The notes: generated from the letters alone by a model not told the origin. A stretch of 64,000 nt of DNA from Dyella lutea (GCF_024158035.1 NZ_JAMZEK010000003.1:124001-188000); one strand, 5' to 3'. Positions 18,929-34,211 are shown, counted from the stretch's first letter. A program made the numbers and translations.

Positions 18929-20950
18929 ATGTTCGGAAAACTCACTCTCTCGGCGATCCCGTTCGACCAGCCCATCATCATGGGCACCCTGCTCATGGTG
19001 ATGCTCGGTGGCGCGGCCCTGCTGGGCTTTGTCACCTACCAGCGCAAGTGGGCCTACCTGTGGTCCGAGTGGTTCACCACGGTGGACCACAAGAAGATCG
19101 GCGTCATGTACATCATCATGGCGCTGGTGATGCTGCTGCGCGGCTTCGCCGACGCGATCATGATGCGCACGCAGCAGGCGATGGCCTCGGCGGACGCGGC
19201 AGGCTACCTGCCGCCGCACCACTTCGACCAGGTGTTCACCGCGCACGGCGACATCATGATCTTCTTCATGGCGATGCCGTTCATCACCGGCTTGATGAAC
19301 CTGGTGGTGCCGCTGCAGATCGGTGCGCGTGACGTCGCCTATCCGTTCCTCAACTCGCTCAGCTTCTGGCTGACCGCCGGCGGCGTGGTGCTGATCATGG
19401 CCTCGCTGTTCATCGGCGACTTCGCCGCGACCGGCTGGCTCGCCTATCCGCCGCTGTCGGAGCTCAAGTACAGCCCGACGGTCGGCGTGGACTACTACAT
19501 CTGGTCGCTGCAGCTGTCAGGTCTCGGTACGACGCTGTCCGGCATCAACTTCATCGTGACCATCCTCAAGATGCGCGCGCCGGGCATGACCCTGATGAAG
19601 ATGCCGGTGTTCACCTGGACCGCGCTGGTCACCAACATCCTGATCGTGGCGGCGTTCCCGGTGCTGACCGTGGCGCTGGCGCTGCTCGGTGCCGACCGTT
19701 ACCTGGGCATGCACTTCTTCACGAACGACGCCGGCGGCAACGCCATGATGTACGTGAACCTGATCTGGATCTGGGGCCATCCGGAGGTCTACATCCTGAT
19801 CCTGCCGTGCTTCGGCGCGTACTCGGAGATCATCGCCACGTTCTCCGGCAAGCCGCTGTTCGGCTACAAGTCGATGGTGTACGCCACCGCGGCGATCGGC
19901 GTGCTGTCGTTCCTGGTGTGGCTGCACCACTTCTTCACCATGGGCTCGGGCGCCAGCGTCAATGCCTTCTTCGGCATCATGACGATGATCATTTCGGTCC
20001 CCACCGGAGTGAAGCTGTTCAACTGGCTGTTCACCATGTACCGCGGCCGCGTGCGCTTCACCGTGCCGGTGCTGTGGACGATTGGCTTCATGGTCACCTT
20101 CGTGATCGGCGGCGTCACCGGCGTGCTGATGGCAGTGCCGGGCGCGGACTTCGTGCTGCACAACAGCCTGTTCCTGATCGCTCACTTCCACAACACGATC
20201 ATCGGTGGCGTGGTGTTCGGCTGCCTGGCGGCGATGAACTACTGGTTCCCGAAAGCGTTCGGCTTCAAGCTCGCCGAGCGTTGGGGCAAGGCATCGTTCT
20301 GGTGCTGGCTGGTCGGTTTCTACGTGGCCTTCATGCCGCTGTACATCCTCGGCCTGAAGGGCATGACCCGGCGCATGAACCACTATGCCAACCCGGACTG
20401 GCAGCCCTATCTGATCGTCGCCCTGATCGGCGCGGTGATCATCCTGTTCGGCATCTTCTTCACCGTGCTGCAGCTGTACGTGAGCGTGCGCGACCGCGTG
20501 ACGCTGCGTGACCCCAGTGGCGACCCCTGGGGTGGCCGGACCCTCGAGTGGTCCACCAGCTCGCCCGCGCCTTTCTACAACTTCGCCGTGCTGCCGCAGG
20601 TGCGCCAGCTCGATCAGTTCTGGACCGACAAACAAGACGGAGTGGCCTATATGCGCCCGAATCGTTACGAAGACATCCATATGCCCCGCAATACCGGCGT
20701 CGGCGTGTTCATGGGCCTGTTCGGCGTGGTCCTGGGCTTCGCCCTGGTCTGGCACATCTGGTGGATGGCCGCACTGGGCCTGGCCGGCATGGTCGGCAGC
20801 TTCCTAGTCCGCGTCTACGATCGCGACATCGATTACTGGGTGCCGGCGGCCGAGGTCGAGCGCATCGAGCGGGCGCGCCTGGCTCCGCTGCAGAAGGTCG
20901 GCCTGGTGACGGTCGCGGTGCCGGCCGACGACGAGCAGAAGGCGGCGTAA
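18929..20950 (+). CDS. cyoB: Cytochrome o ubiquinol oxidase subunit I
   Basis: A 673-residue catalytic subunit binding heme b, heme o3 and CuB, with about 15 transmembrane helices. Landmarks: [13 protein letters not shown] (heme ligand His), [14 protein letters not shown] with the CuB His-Tyr pair, WLHHFFTMG (two CuB His), and [11 protein letters not shown] (heme His). It is very similar along its whole length to E. coli CyoB, including [22 protein letters not shown]. It pumps protons while reducing O2 with ubiquinol. Confidence 0.97.
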   Translation: MFGKLTLSAIPFDQPIIMGTLLMVMLGGAALLGFVTYQRKWAYLWSEWFTTVDHKKIGVMYIIMALVMLLRGFADAIMMRTQQAMASADAAGYLPPHHFDQVFTAHGDIMIFFMAMPFITGLMNLVVPLQIGARDVAYPFLNSLSFWLTAGGVVLIMASLFIGDFAATGWLAYPPLSELKYSPTVGVDYYIWSLQLSGLGTTLSGINFIVTILKMRAPGMTLMKMPVFTWTALVTNILIVAAFPVLTVALALLGADRYLGMHFFTNDAGGNAMMYVNLIWIWGHPEVYILILPCFGAYSEIIATFSGKPLFGYKSMVYATAAIGVLSFLVWLHHFFTMGSGASVNAFFGIMTMIISVPTGVKLFNWLFTMYRGRVRFTVPVLWTIGFMVTFVIGGVTGVLMAVPGADFVLHNSLFLIAHFHNTIIGGVVFGCLAAMNYWFPKAFGFKLAERWGKASFWCWLVGFYVAFMPLYILGLKGMTRRMNHYANPDWQPYLIVALIGAVIILFGIFFTVLQLYVSVRDRVTLRDPSGDPWGGRTLEWSTSSPAPFYNFAVLPQVRQLDQFWTDKQDGVAYMRPNRYEDIHMPRNTGVGVFMGLFGVVLGFALVWHIWWMAALGLAGMVGSFLVRVYDRDIDYWVPAAEVERIERARLAPLQKVGLVTVAVPADDEQKAA

Positions 20951-20953
20951 TCC

Positions 20954-21586
20954 ATGTCGCAGGCTGCAATGAGCGTCACGGCGGACGGGATGCACGTCCC
21001 GGCCGCCCATGGCCACGACCACGGGCACGATGACGGATCCAAGACCCTGCTGGGGTTCTGGATCTACCTGATGAGCGACTGCCTGATCTTCTCGGCGTTG
21101 TTCGCGACCTTCGCGGTGCTGGCCAATGCCACAGCGGGCGGCCCGAGCGGCAAAGAACTGTTCGAGCTGCCGTACGTGCTGGGCGAAACAGCCCTGCTGC
21201 TGGTGTCCAGCTTCACGTTCGGCCTGGCGATGCTCAACATGCATGCCGGCCGTCGCCAGCGGGTGATGGCGTGGCTGGTGGCTACGTTCGCGCTGGGCGC
21301 CGGCTTCATCGGCATGGAAGTGCACGAGTTCGCGCACCTGATCCACGAGGGCGCCGGCCCGGACCGCAGTGCGTTCCTGTCGGCCTACTTCACCCTGGTC
21401 GGGACCCACGGCCTGCATGTGACCGCCGGCCTGCTGTGGCTGCTGGTGATGATGGATCAGGTCCGCCGCCGCGGGCTCAACGACGACACCCGTCGTCGCC
21501 TGTCCTGCCTGAGCCTGTTCTGGCACTTCCTCGATATCGTCTGGATCTGCGTGTTCACCTTCGTCTATCTGCGGGGGGCGATCTGA
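20954..21586 (+). CDS. cyoC: Cytochrome o ubiquinol oxidase subunit III
   Basis: A 210-residue membrane protein with five hydrophobic segments and the CyoC landmarks [54 protein letters not shown] and [17 protein letters not shown] His-rich N-terminal segment ([10 protein letters not shown]) precedes the first helix. The stop overlaps the cyoD start by one base. Confidence 0.96.
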   Translation: MSQAAMSVTADGMHVPAAHGHDHGHDDGSKTLLGFWIYLMSDCLIFSALFATFAVLANATAGGPSGKELFELPYVLGETALLLVSSFTFGLAMLNMHAGRRQRVMAWLVATFALGAGFIGMEVHEFAHLIHEGAGPDRSAFLSAYFTLVGTHGLHVTAGLLWLLVMMDQVRRRGLNDDTRRRLSCLSLFWHFLDIVWICVFTFVYLRGAI

Positions 21587-21954
21587 TGGCCGCTTCCAGT
21601 CATGTCTCCCACGACCACGGTCACGACGACGCCCATGGCAGCCTGAAGTCGTACGTGGTCGGTTTCGGCCTGTCGATCCTGCTTACGCTGGCCTCGTTCG
21701 GCACGGTGATGAGTGGCGTCGTGCCGCACCACCTGATGATGCCGGGCATCGTGCTGTTCGCGGTGGCCCAGCTGCTGGTGCAACTGGTGTTCTTCCTGCA
21801 CATGGGCACTTCCCCCGGCAAGCGGGGCAACCTGACGATCATGCTGTTCACCATGCTGATCCTGGCCATCGTGGTGGTCGGCTCGCTGTGGGTGCTGCAC
21901 AACATGAACGCCAACATGATGCACCCGACCTTCCCGCAGGTGCCGACGGAGTAA
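21586..21954 (+). CDS. cyoD: Cytochrome o ubiquinol oxidase subunit IV
   Basis: A 122-residue small subunit with three transmembrane helices and a His-rich N terminus (HVSHDHGHDDAHG) followed by SLKSYVVGFGLSILLT. LVQLVFFLHMGTS is the usual CyoD signature. It is needed for CuB-site assembly in E. coli. Last gene of the operon; a perfect hairpin follows, and cyoE (heme O synthase) is not present. Confidence 0.95.
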   Translation: MAASSHVSHDHGHDDAHGSLKSYVVGFGLSILLTLASFGTVMSGVVPHHLMMPGIVLFAVAQLLVQLVFFLHMGTSPGKRGNLTIMLFTMLILAIVVVGSLWVLHNMNANMMHPTFPQVPTE

Positions 21955-24677
<2,723 letters not shown>

Positions 24678-24679
24678 GC

Positions 24680-26405
<1,726 letters not shown>

Positions 26406-26422
26406 ATCGGATAGCCGCCGCC

Positions 26423-26749
26423 ATGCTGCGCTGGGTCGCGCTGATCCTGATCGCACTGCTCGTCGCTCTGCAGTTCAAGCTGTGGAGTGACGCGGGCGGC
26501 ATGCGCGAGGTGGACACCCTGCGCGCAGCGGTGAAGAAGCAGACCGACGAGAACCAGCGCCTGCAGCAACGCAACCAGGCGCTGGCGGCTGATGTGACCG
26601 ACCTGAAGAGCGGCGAGCAGGCGGTGGAGGCGCGCGCCCGGGCGGAGCTGGGGCTGATCAAGCCCGGCGAGACCTTCTACCAGGTGGTGGAAGGTCCGGC
26701 TTCCGCGTCGTCCGCGGCGGCGGCTCCGGCCAGCAGCGGGACGCCATGA
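26423..26749 (+). CDS. ftsB: Cell division protein FtsB
   Basis: A 108-residue bitopic inner-membrane protein: a single transmembrane helix at residues 4-19, then a coiled coil (about 27-70, with AAVKKQTDENQRLQQRNQAL) and a short periplasmic tail including ARAELGLIKPGETFYQV. It forms the FtsQBL complex that activates septal wall synthesis. The Ala/Ser-rich last 18 residues are a non-conserved extension. The stop overlaps the ispD start (ATGA). Confidence 0.93.
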   Translation: MLRWVALILIALLVALQFKLWSDAGGMREVDTLRAAVKKQTDENQRLQQRNQALAADVTDLKSGEQAVEARARAELGLIKPGETFYQVVEGPASASSAAAAPASSGTP

Positions 26750-27456
26750 GCACGCCCGGTTTGTGGTGCGTGGTCCCGGCGGCGGGACGCGGCCTGCGCG
26801 TCGGTGGTGACCGGCCCAAGCAATACCTGCCGATCGCCGGCCGGCTGCTGATCGAGCACACGCTGGACCGGCTGGCCCGGCATCCGGGTATCGTCGGCCT
26901 GATGGTGGTGCTGTCGCCCGGTGACGCACTCTGGCCGGGACTGGACAACCTGCATCGCAAGCCGGTGCGCACGACCCCCGGTGGTGCCGAGCGCTGCGAT
27001 TCGGTGCTGGCTGGATTGCAGGCCCTGCCGGCCGAGATCGACGAGACGGATTTCGTGCTGGTACACGATGCGGCACGGCCCTGCGTCCGTCTGGATGATA
27101 TGTCCCGGCTCATCGGTACGGCGGGTGCGGGCGACGGCGGGCTGCTCGGTGCGCCGCTGCGCGACACGCTCAAGCGGGCGGACGAGGGCGGCCGCAGCGC
27201 GCTCACCGAACCTCGCGACCAGCGCTGGCGGGCCTTCACGCCACAGATGTTTCGTCGTGGCGCACTCTCGGCGGCCTTGCGCGAAGCGTCACGTCGGGGC
27301 ATTACCGTGAGCGACGAGGCGATGGCGATGGAGCTGGCCGGGCACGCGCCGTTGCTGGTGGAAGGCGCGGAAGACAACATCAAGGTGACCACGGCGGCGG
27401 ATTTCGCGCTGGCCGAGTTCCTGCTCGGGCGCACGGCGCCGGCAGGGGAGGAGTGA
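26746..27456 (+). CDS. ispD: 2-C-methyl-D-erythritol 4-phosphate cytidylyltransferase
   Basis: A 236-residue enzyme of the MEP isoprenoid pathway. The nucleotide-binding motif [22 protein letters not shown] is at residues 6-27, with [14 protein letters not shown] and [11 protein letters not shown] further on. The C terminus [18 protein letters not shown] is typical. Coupled to ftsB by ATGA and followed by ispF after four bases. Confidence 0.96.
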   Translation: MSTPGLWCVVPAAGRGLRVGGDRPKQYLPIAGRLLIEHTLDRLARHPGIVGLMVVLSPGDALWPGLDNLHRKPVRTTPGGAERCDSVLAGLQALPAEIDETDFVLVHDAARPCVRLDDMSRLIGTAGAGDGGLLGAPLRDTLKRADEGGRSALTEPRDQRWRAFTPQMFRRGALSAALREASRRGITVSDEAMAMELAGHAPLLVEGAEDNIKVTTAADFALAEFLLGRTAPAGEE

Positions 27457-27460
27457 CGCG

Positions 27461-27934
27461 GTGAGGATCGGTCAAGGCTTCGACGTGCATGCGTTTGGCG
27501 AGGGCGACTTCGTCACCCTCGGCGGTGTGCGGGTACCGCATGGCCGCGGCGTGGTGGCGCATTCGGACGGCGATGTGGTGATCCACGCGCTGTGCGACGC
27601 GATCTTCGGCGCACTGGCGATGGGCGACATCGGCAAGCACTTTCCGCCTTCGGACCCGCAGTGGCGCGACGCCGATAGCCGCCAGTTCCTGCGCCATGCG
27701 GCGCGACTGATGGCCGGGCAGGGTTACCGGCTGGGCAATGCCGACGTGACCGTGATCGCCGAGGCGCCCAAGGTCGGGCCGCATGCGGCGGCGATGCGCG
27801 AGAACCTCGCCGCGGACCTGGGGTGCGGCGTCGACCGCATCAGCATCAAGGCCACCACCACCGAGAAACTTGGTTTCACCGGGCGCGGCGAGGGCATCGC
27901 GGCGCAGGTCTGCGTGCTGCTGGAGCACGGATGA
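27461..27934 (+). CDS. ispF: 2-C-methyl-D-erythritol 2,4-cyclodiphosphate synthase
   Basis: A 157-residue trimeric MEP-pathway enzyme. The zinc ligands are in [13 protein letters not shown] (Asp, His) and [27 protein letters not shown] at 27461 is used: the sequence [10 protein letters not shown] begins where homologues begin, and GGGGAGG stands about 9 bases upstream inside the end of ispD. The stop overlaps mgtE (ATGA). Confidence 0.96.
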   Translation: MRIGQGFDVHAFGEGDFVTLGGVRVPHGRGVVAHSDGDVVIHALCDAIFGALAMGDIGKHFPPSDPQWRDADSRQFLRHAARLMAGQGYRLGNADVTVIAEAPKVGPHAAAMRENLAADLGCGVDRISIKATTTEKLGFTGRGEGIAAQVCVLLEHG

Positions 27935-29385
27935 GCGAGACCGAGACCCGCGGCGCCAGCCAACGCCTGCACGAGCAGCTCGACACCATCGTCGATCTGC
28001 TGCGCCAGCAGTCGCGCATGCGCGACGAGCTGGACGCGCTGCGCGAGGACGGTGCGGATCCGGCGGCGCGTTCGCCGATTGCCGAAGCGCTGAAGGACAG
28101 CGGCGAGGTGCTCCAGCACGAGCTGGAGCCGCTGCACCCGGCCGACATCGCCTTCATCCTCGAATCGCTGCCGCTGGACGAGCGCCTGGCCGTCTGGCAG
28201 CGGGTGCGCTCGGATCGCGACGGCGAGATCCTGCTGGAAGTGTCCGATGCGGTGCGCGAATCGCTGATCGCGGACATGGACCAGGGCGAGATCATGGCGG
28301 CGGTCGAGCCGCTGGATGCCGACGAACTGGCCGACCTGGTCGAGGACCTACCGACCGAGGTGCTGCCCGAGCTGATGGCCAGCCTCGACGCGCAGCAGCG
28401 CGAGCAGCTGCAGTCGGCGCTGTCCTACGAGGACGACCAGATCGGCGCGCTGATGGACTTCGAGATGGTGACGATCCGCGAGGACGTCAGCCTGGAGACC
28501 GTCCTGCGCTACCTGCGCCGCTTCGAGGAGCTGCCGGCGCAGACCGACAAGCTGTTCGTGGTGAACAACGACAACGTGCTCACCGGTGTACTGCCGCTGC
28601 ACTGGCTGCTGGTCAACTCGCCGGACAGGATGGTCGGCGAGCTGATGGCGCCGGACGTCAACACTTTCCACCCGGGTGACGATGCCTACGAGGTCGCCCA
28701 GGCGTTCGAGCGCTACGACCTGGTCACCGCGCCGGTGGTCGACGAGGGCAACCACCTGATCGGCCGCATCACCATCGACGCGATGGTCGACGTGATTCGT
28801 GAGGAGGGCGAGAGCGAGTCGCTGAGCCGCGGCGGCCTGCGCGAGGAAGAAGACATCTTCGCTTCGATCTGGGCTTCGGTGCGCAACCGCTGGAGCTGGC
28901 TGGCGATCAACCTGGTGACCGCGTTCCTGGCGTCCCGCGTGATCGGCCTGTTCGAGAACTCGATCGAGAAGCTGGTGGCGCTGGCCACCCTGATGCCGAT
29001 CGTCGCCGGCATCGGCGGCAATTCGGGCAACCAGACCATCACGATGATCGTGCGCGCCTCGGCACTGGATCAGGTCAACCCGAACGCGATCCGTCGGCTG
29101 TGGCAGAAGGAGCTGGGCGTGGCGCTGTTCAACGGCCTGATCTGGGGCGGGGTGATCGGCACCGTCGCGGCCCTGCTGTATGAAAGTCCGATGCTCGGCC
29201 TGGTGATGACTGCGGCGATGACGCTGAACCTGCTGCTGGCGGCGTTCATGGGCGTGGGCATCCCGATGGCGCTGATCCGCCTGGGGCGCGATCCGGCGCT
29301 GGGTGCCAGCGTGTTCCTCACCTTCATGACCGACAGCGGCGGCTTCTTCATCTTCCTCGGGCTGGCCACGCTGTTCCTGATGTAA
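27931..29385 (+). CDS. mgtE: Magnesium transporter MgtE
   Basis: A 484-residue Mg2+ channel/transporter. Order: N-terminal superhelical domain (about 50-155; [19 protein letters not shown]), two CBS domains (about 165-285; [17 protein letters not shown] and [21 protein letters not shown]), then five transmembrane helices with [16 protein letters not shown] (the ion-pore signature). Cytosolic domains sense Mg2+. Its placement between ispF and truD, with an ATGA overlap to ispF, interrupts the usual ispD-ispF-truD-surE order. Confidence 0.95.
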   Translation: MSETETRGASQRLHEQLDTIVDLLRQQSRMRDELDALREDGADPAARSPIAEALKDSGEVLQHELEPLHPADIAFILESLPLDERLAVWQRVRSDRDGEILLEVSDAVRESLIADMDQGEIMAAVEPLDADELADLVEDLPTEVLPELMASLDAQQREQLQSALSYEDDQIGALMDFEMVTIREDVSLETVLRYLRRFEELPAQTDKLFVVNNDNVLTGVLPLHWLLVNSPDRMVGELMAPDVNTFHPGDDAYEVAQAFERYDLVTAPVVDEGNHLIGRITIDAMVDVIREEGESESLSRGGLREEEDIFASIWASVRNRWSWLAINLVTAFLASRVIGLFENSIEKLVALATLMPIVAGIGGNSGNQTITMIVRASALDQVNPNAIRRLWQKELGVALFNGLIWGGVIGTVAALLYESPMLGLVMTAAMTLNLLLAAFMGVGIPMALIRLGRDPALGASVFLTFMTDSGGFFIFLGLATLFLM

Positions 29386-29421
29386 CGCTTTCCTACATGC
29401 CGGCGCGGCCGGCGGAGTGCC

Positions 29422-30438
29422 ATGTCCGTTTCCGAATTGCCCACCGCCTACGGCCCGGTGCCGCTGACCGCCCGGCTGCGCGCCACGCCCGAGGATTTCC
29501 AGGTCGAGGAACTGCTCGGCTACGACGCCGACGGTGCCGGCGAGCACGCCCTGCTGTGGGTGGAGAAGCGCGGTGTCAACACCGACTGGGTGGCGCGGGA
29601 GCTGGCAAAGTTCGCGGGCGTGCCGCCGGTGAACGTGGGCTATGCGGGGTTGAAGGATCGCCATGCGGTCACCCGCCAGGCGTTCTCCGTGCAACTCCCC
29701 GGGCGCGCGGATCCCGACTGGTCGGCCTTTCCCCACGAGGAGGTGAAGGTGCTTGCCGCCACCCGCCACGGCCGCAAGCTCAAACGCGGTGGTCTGCGCG
29801 GGAACCGCTTCGTGATCGTGCTGCGCGAAGTCCAAGGTGACCGGGAGGTGGCCGAGCGCATACTGCAGCAGATGACCGCACGGGGCGTGCCGAACTACTT
29901 CGGAGAGCAGCGTTTCGGCCGGGAGGGCGGCAACCTGGACCAGGCCCGCGCGATGTTTGCCGGGCGCCGGGTCGATCGGGACAAACGCGGCCTGCTGCTC
30001 TCCGCCGCGCGCTCGCAGATCTTCAACAGCGTGCTGGCCGAGCGGGTGGAGCAGGGCAACTGGGATACCGCGCTGGAGGGCGAGATCTGGGCGCTGGCCG
30101 GGTCGCGGTCCTGGTTTGGCCCGGAGCCGTTCGAAGCCGCGCTGGCCGCCCGTCTGGCGCAGGGTGACATCCATCCGACCGGACCGCTTTGGGGCGAGGG
30201 CGAGCCCGTCTCGCGGGGCGTGGTGGGCGAGCTGGAGTGCCGCATCGCCGGCCAGTGGCAGGATCTGGTGGAAGGCCTGGCGGCCGCCCGGATGGCGCAC
30301 GACCGACGCGCCTTGCGGCTGCTGCCGGCCGGCCTGTGGTGGCAATGGCTGGCAGAGGATGCGCTGGAACTGCAGTTCGCCTTGCCGGCCGGAGCGTATG
30401 CGACCACGGTGATCCGCGAGCTCGCCACCACGGGTTGA
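29422..30438 (+). CDS. truD: tRNA pseudouridine(13) synthase
   Basis: A 338-residue enzyme that makes pseudouridine 13 in tRNA-Glu. The catalytic Asp is in GYAGLKDRHAVTRQ; other TruD signatures are TPEDFQVEELLGY, HALLWVEKRGVNT, GVPNYFGEQRFGREG and RSQIFNSVLAERV. ATG at 29422 gives a normal length. The gene ends 21 bases from the converging smr gene. Confidence 0.96.
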   Translation: MSVSELPTAYGPVPLTARLRATPEDFQVEELLGYDADGAGEHALLWVEKRGVNTDWVARELAKFAGVPPVNVGYAGLKDRHAVTRQAFSVQLPGRADPDWSAFPHEEVKVLAATRHGRKLKRGGLRGNRFVIVLREVQGDREVAERILQQMTARGVPNYFGEQRFGREGGNLDQARAMFAGRRVDRDKRGLLLSAARSQIFNSVLAERVEQGNWDTALEGEIWALAGSRSWFGPEPFEAALAARLAQGDIHPTGPLWGEGEPVSRGVVGELECRIAGQWQDLVEGLAAARMAHDRRALRLLPAGLWWQWLAEDALELQFALPAGAYATTVIRELATTG

Positions 30439-30459
30439 GGCAGGCACTGCGCCGGCCGG

Positions 30460-31011
30460 TCAGCGGCGGGCGGACAGCAGCACCACCACGGCGCCGGTGC
30501 CGCCCTGGGCAGGGCGCGCCGAGGCGAATGCGATGACATCGGCACGCCGGCGCAGCAGGCGGTCGGTCAGTGCCTTGAGCACCGGGCCGCGCGACTTCGA
30601 GCGCAGGCCCTTGCCATGCACGATGCGCACGCAGCGCAGCCCCTGCTCGCGGGCCTCGGCGAGGAAATCGGCGATGCTCGCCTGGGCCGCGGCGGCGTTC
30701 ATCTGGTGCAGGTCCAGGTCGTCCTGCACGCTGAAGTGGCCGCGCTTGAGCTGCTTGAGCAGCTTGGGTGGATAGCCGTCCTGCAGGAAGCTGAGTTCCT
30801 CGCCCACTTCCATCAGCGCCGGGTCGAACGCCATGTCCAGCAGTTCGCCTGGGACGGCGGCCTCGTCGGCCTCGAACATCCGGGCCCGCGGCTCGGGCTT
30901 CGGTCGGGACGGCAAGACCGGCTCGGAGTCGATGCGGCGGATCTCGCCGATCGCCTCGCGGAACAGGCGGGCGTCGTCCTCGGTGACGATGGCGGGGGCG
31001 CGGCGCTTCAT
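30460..31011 (-). CDS. Smr-domain protein (SmrA/YdaL-like nuclease)
   Basis: A 183-residue protein. The Smr domain occupies about residues 95-180, with LDLHQMNAAAAQASIADFL (LDLHG-like motif) and RCVRIVHGKGLRSKSRGPVLK (HGKG motif) followed by a strand of hydrophobic residues and GGTGAVVVLL. A charged N-terminal region precedes it. Small Smr proteins of this type bind or cut nucleic acids. It stands alone on the minus strand inside a plus-strand cluster, between truD and surE. Confidence 0.9.
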   Translation of the reverse strand: MKRRAPAIVTEDDARLFREAIGEIRRIDSEPVLPSRPKPEPRARMFEADEAAVPGELLDMAFDPALMEVGEELSFLQDGYPPKLLKQLKRGHFSVQDDLDLHQMNAAAAQASIADFLAEAREQGLRCVRIVHGKGLRSKSRGPVLKALTDRLLRRRADVIAFASARPAQGGTGAVVVLLSARR

Positions 31012-31165
31012 GGCGCCATGCTACCAACGTGGACGCGTTCCGGCGTGCCGCGACAGGCCAGGATCCCCGTGAAACGCGGGGTCCGCTCGGGTAGACTCGA
31101 AGGCCTGCCACAAGGGCGTCGACCGGGTCGGCCGCGTCCCGCCCACGGCCATTCGACGGAACAGC

Positions 31166-31945
31166 ATGCGAGTCCTGGTAAGCAATGATGATGGCGTGGA
31201 TGCACCGGGCATCCGCGTGCTCGCCGAGCGCCTCGGCGCAGTGGGGAAAGTAACCGTGGTGGCGCCCGACCGGGATCGCTCCGGTGCCAGCAACTCGCTT
31301 ACCCTGGACGCTCCGATCCGCGTCGCCCGCATGGACAATGGCTACTACCGTGTCGCCGGGACGCCGACCGACTGCGTGCACCTGGCACTGTCCGGCCTGC
31401 TCGACGAAGAGCCGCACATCGTCGTTTCGGGCATCAACAATTCGGCCAACCTCGGTGATGACGTGATCTATTCCGGCACCGTGTCGGCCGCGATGGAGGG
31501 ACGATTCCTCGGCCTGCCGGCGATCGCCGTGTCGCTGGTCAGCAAGGATCACCGGGGCGAGCATTACGAATCGGCCGCACGCGCGGTGCGTCTGCTCATG
31601 GAGCGCCTGCTGGTCGATCCGCTGCCGGCCGATACCATCCTCAACGTCAATGTGCCGGACCTGCCCTGGGAACAGATCTGCGGTTTCGAGGTGGCCAGGT
31701 TGGGCAAGCGTCATCGGGCTGCGGCGTGCATCGAGCAGAACGATCCGCGTGGGCGCCCGATCTGGTGGATCGGGCCGGCCGGCCCCGCCGAGGACGATGG
31801 CCCCGGTACCGATTTCGATGCCGTGCGCCGCGGCTATGTCTCGGTGACGCCGATCCACGTCGATCTCACCCGCTATCAGGCGCTGGACAAGGTGAGCGGC
31901 TGGATGCAGGCGATGACCGATGCGATCGATGACGAGGCGGCCTGA
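31166..31945 (+). CDS. surE: 5'/3'-nucleotidase SurE
   Basis: A 259-residue metal-dependent nucleoside monophosphate phosphatase. The active-site motif [12 protein letters not shown] (D8, D9) is at the N terminus, with [43 protein letters not shown] and [16 protein letters not shown] following. ATG at 31166 fits. pcm follows three bases after the stop. Confidence 0.97.
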   Translation: MRVLVSNDDGVDAPGIRVLAERLGAVGKVTVVAPDRDRSGASNSLTLDAPIRVARMDNGYYRVAGTPTDCVHLALSGLLDEEPHIVVSGINNSANLGDDVIYSGTVSAAMEGRFLGLPAIAVSLVSKDHRGEHYESAARAVRLLMERLLVDPLPADTILNVNVPDLPWEQICGFEVARLGKRHRAAACIEQNDPRGRPIWWIGPAGPAEDDGPGTDFDAVRRGYVSVTPIHVDLTRYQALDKVSGWMQAMTDAIDDEAA

Positions 31946-31948
31946 GCG

Positions 31949-32629
31949 ATGAACATCCATCCGCTGCCGCCGTCGGCATTGAAAGGCGAGGGCATGACCT
32001 CGCAGCGTGCCCGTGACCGCCTCGCCGCCACCCTGAAGGAAACGGGCATCCAGGACGCTCGGGTGATCGATGTGATCCGCAACCTTCCGCGGCATCACTT
32101 CATTGACCAGGCGCTGCATTCGCGTGCGTACGAGAACACCGCGTTGCCGATCGGGCACGGCCAGACCATCTCCCAGCCGTGGGTGGTGGCGCGGATGACC
32201 GAGGCGCTGCTCGAGTTCGGCATGCCGCAGAAGGTGCTGGAGATCGGCACCGGCTCCGGTTACCAGGCGGCCGTGCTGTCTGCGCTGGTGCCACAGGTCT
32301 ACACCGTCGAACGGATCGAGGAACTGTTGCGCCAGGCGCGCCGCCGGTTCCGTCAGCTGGGTATCACCAACCTGCGCTCGCGTTATGACGACGGCAAGCT
32401 GGGTTGGCCGGACGAGGGGCCGTTCGATGCGGTGATCCTCACTGCCGCAGGCGATGCGATTCCCCACGCCATCCTTGATCAGATGACGCCCACCGGCGTG
32501 CTGGTCGCCCCGGTTGGTTCGCCGAGCAGCCAGACCCTGATACGCATGCGCGGCGACGGGCACGGCGACTTCGTGCAGGAAGAACTCGGTCCGGTGAGTT
32601 TCGTGCCGCTGCTGGGGGGCATCGGCTGA
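31949..32629 (+). CDS. pcm: Protein-L-isoaspartate O-methyltransferase
   Basis: A 226-residue SAM-dependent repair enzyme for isoaspartyl damage. Signatures: [31 protein letters not shown] and the SAM-binding [15 protein letters not shown]. The first in-frame ATG (31949) gives the 15-residue leader common in xanthomonad Pcm; an internal ATG at 31994 has an AAGG at good spacing and is a real alternative. The stop overlaps the next gene (TGATG). Confidence 0.95.
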   Translation: MNIHPLPPSALKGEGMTSQRARDRLAATLKETGIQDARVIDVIRNLPRHHFIDQALHSRAYENTALPIGHGQTISQPWVVARMTEALLEFGMPQKVLEIGTGSGYQAAVLSALVPQVYTVERIEELLRQARRRFRQLGITNLRSRYDDGKLGWPDEGPFDAVILTAAGDAIPHAILDQMTPTGVLVAPVGSPSSQTLIRMRGDGHGDFVQEELGPVSFVPLLGGIG

Positions 32630-33234
32630 TGCGATTGTTCGGCGCGCTGTACGCGCGCGCGCTGGTCTGGGCGCGCCATCCCCGTGCGGTGCCCTATCTG
32701 TGCGGACTGAGCTTCGTCGAGGCGTTCATCTTTCCGGTGATGCCGGAGGTGATGCTGGCGCCGATGATGCTCGGGCGTCGGCACAAGGCGTTCTTCTACG
32801 CCAACATCAGCCTGCTGTTTTCCCTGCTTGGCTCGCTGGTCGGCTATGCATTGGGGCACTGGGCGTACCAGGGCCTCCACCCGCTGCTGAGTCCCGGCAT
32901 GCAGCAGACCATCGGCACCTGGGTCGGGCACCTGCGGGACGATATGAACCGGCACTGGCTGGCCATGCTCGGCGCATTGATGCTCGCCGCGCTGCAGCCG
33001 GTGATCCCGATGAAGTTCGTGACATGGGCGGCCGGTATCGTCGGCGTGCCGCTGTTGCCGTTCCTGGCCTGCATGGCAGTGGGGCGCGGCAAGCGGGTCT
33101 GGCTGCTGGCGCTGTTGGTGCGGCTGGTCGGCGAGCGCGCCGAACAGGTGTTGCATCGGAACATCGAGCGGATCGGCTGGGCAACCGTGGTCATTCTCGC
33201 GGGGCTGGGCGCGTGGTGGGTCCTGTGGCGTTGA
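32629..33234 (+). CDS. YqaA family inner-membrane protein (DedA-like)
   Basis: A 201-residue membrane protein with about four hydrophobic segments. FVEAFIFPVMPEVMLAPMMLG and GYALGHWAYQ resemble the SNARE-associated/VTT (DedA) family, YqaA branch. DedA proteins are linked to lipid carrier or phospholipid movement, but activity here is unknown. Its place between pcm and nlpD is conserved in Xanthomonadaceae and it is probably co-transcribed with surE-pcm. Confidence 0.87.
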   Translation: MRLFGALYARALVWARHPRAVPYLCGLSFVEAFIFPVMPEVMLAPMMLGRRHKAFFYANISLLFSLLGSLVGYALGHWAYQGLHPLLSPGMQQTIGTWVGHLRDDMNRHWLAMLGALMLAALQPVIPMKFVTWAAGIVGVPLLPFLACMAVGRGKRVWLLALLVRLVGERAEQVLHRNIERIGWATVVILAGLGAWWVLWR

Positions 33235-33296
33235 GCGTCCGCTTTGTCGCCGACCGTGCATGGGCAGGCCGGACCGGCATCGGTATGCTTCGGGGC

Positions 33297-34211
33297 ATGA
33301 AAGGACATCTCCAGGCGTTCGGGTTGGCGGCCGCGGCCGGTCTGTTGGCGGCGTGCGGGACGCCGCGTTCGGTCGTGGTGCAGCCGACCAGTCGGAGCGG
33401 CCCGTCGTATCGGGCTCCATCCCCTGTCATTACTCATCCAAGCGCGTCCGGCACCTACCGGGTGGAGAAGGGCGACACGCTGTATTCCATCGCCTTCCGC
33501 CACGGCAAGGACTTCCGCGACGTGGCGCAGTGGAACGGAATCTCGGCGCCCTACACGATCTGGCCCGGACAGGTGCTGCTCATGCACCCCTCGGGTGCGA
33601 ACAGCAAGCCCAGGTCGGCTGAGCCGGCGCGTTCCGTCGCCCGCGCACCGGAGCGCACCTCATCCGGATCCCGCGCAACAGTATCGACGGTCGCCAGAGC
33701 ACCCGTGGCATCTGCCACTTCACATTCCGCCTCCGTACCCGGTGCGGGTGATGCGGTTCCGGTGGCTGGCGAGGCTGCAGTCCAGAGTCCGGCACCGCCG
33801 CCTGCACCGGCCTTGCCGCCCGGCGGTTCTCGCCGGGTCAGTGGCATCGCCTGGCGCTGGCCGGCGGACGGTTCCGTGATCAAGGGGTTCCAGAGCGGCG
33901 ACGCGATCCCCGGGATCGAGATCGGTGGGCGCGCGGGAAGCCCGGTCCGGGCTGCCGCCGATGGCGTGGTGGTCTACAGCGGCAACGGATTAGTGGGCTA
34001 TGGAGAGCTCATCATCGTCAAGCACAACGACGATTTCCTCTCCGCCTATGGGCACAACCGCAAGCGCCTCGTGAAGGAGGGGCAGCGGGTATCGGCCGGG
34101 CAGGTCATCGCGGAGATGGGGTCGACGGGGGCGTCGCAGGACGAGCTGCAGTTCCAGATCCGCCGCAATGGCAATCCGGTCAATCCCATGGACTTCCTGC
34201 CTGCCCGCTGA
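33297..34211 (+). CDS. nlpD: Murein hydrolase activator NlpD (LysM + degenerate LytM lipoprotein)
   Basis: A 304-residue outer-membrane lipoprotein. The lipobox LLAAC puts the lipidated Cys at residue 20. A LysM domain spans about 52-98 (YRVEKGDTLYSIAFRHG...GQVLLMHP), then a Pro/Ala/Ser-rich linker, and a C-terminal M23/LytM domain from about 205 (GSPVRAAADGVVVYSGNG, YGHNRKRLVKEGQRV). Catalytic zinc ligands are missing, as in NlpD/EnvC proteins that activate amidases. Another ATG four codons upstream is possible. rpoS, which usually follows nlpD, is absent here. Confidence 0.93.
   Translation: MKGHLQAFGLAAAAGLLAACGTPRSVVVQPTSRSGPSYRAPSPVITHPSASGTYRVEKGDTLYSIAFRHGKDFRDVAQWNGISAPYTIWPGQVLLMHPSGANSKPRSAEPARSVARAPERTSSGSRATVSTVARAPVASATSHSASVPGAGDAVPVAGEAAVQSPAPPPAPALPPGGSRRVSGIAWRWPADGSVIKGFQSGDAIPGIEIGGRAGSPVRAAADGVVVYSGNGLVGYGELIIVKHNDDFLSAYGHNRKRLVKEGQRVSAGQVIAEMGSTGASQDELQFQIRRNGNPVNPMDFLPAR

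Noticed and set aside
28348-30447. Long open frame on the minus strand (about 700 codons) across mgtE and truD
   Set aside because: It lies antisense to two well-recognised genes, has a His/Arg/Gln-rich composition without family motifs, and arises from the high GC third positions of the real genes.
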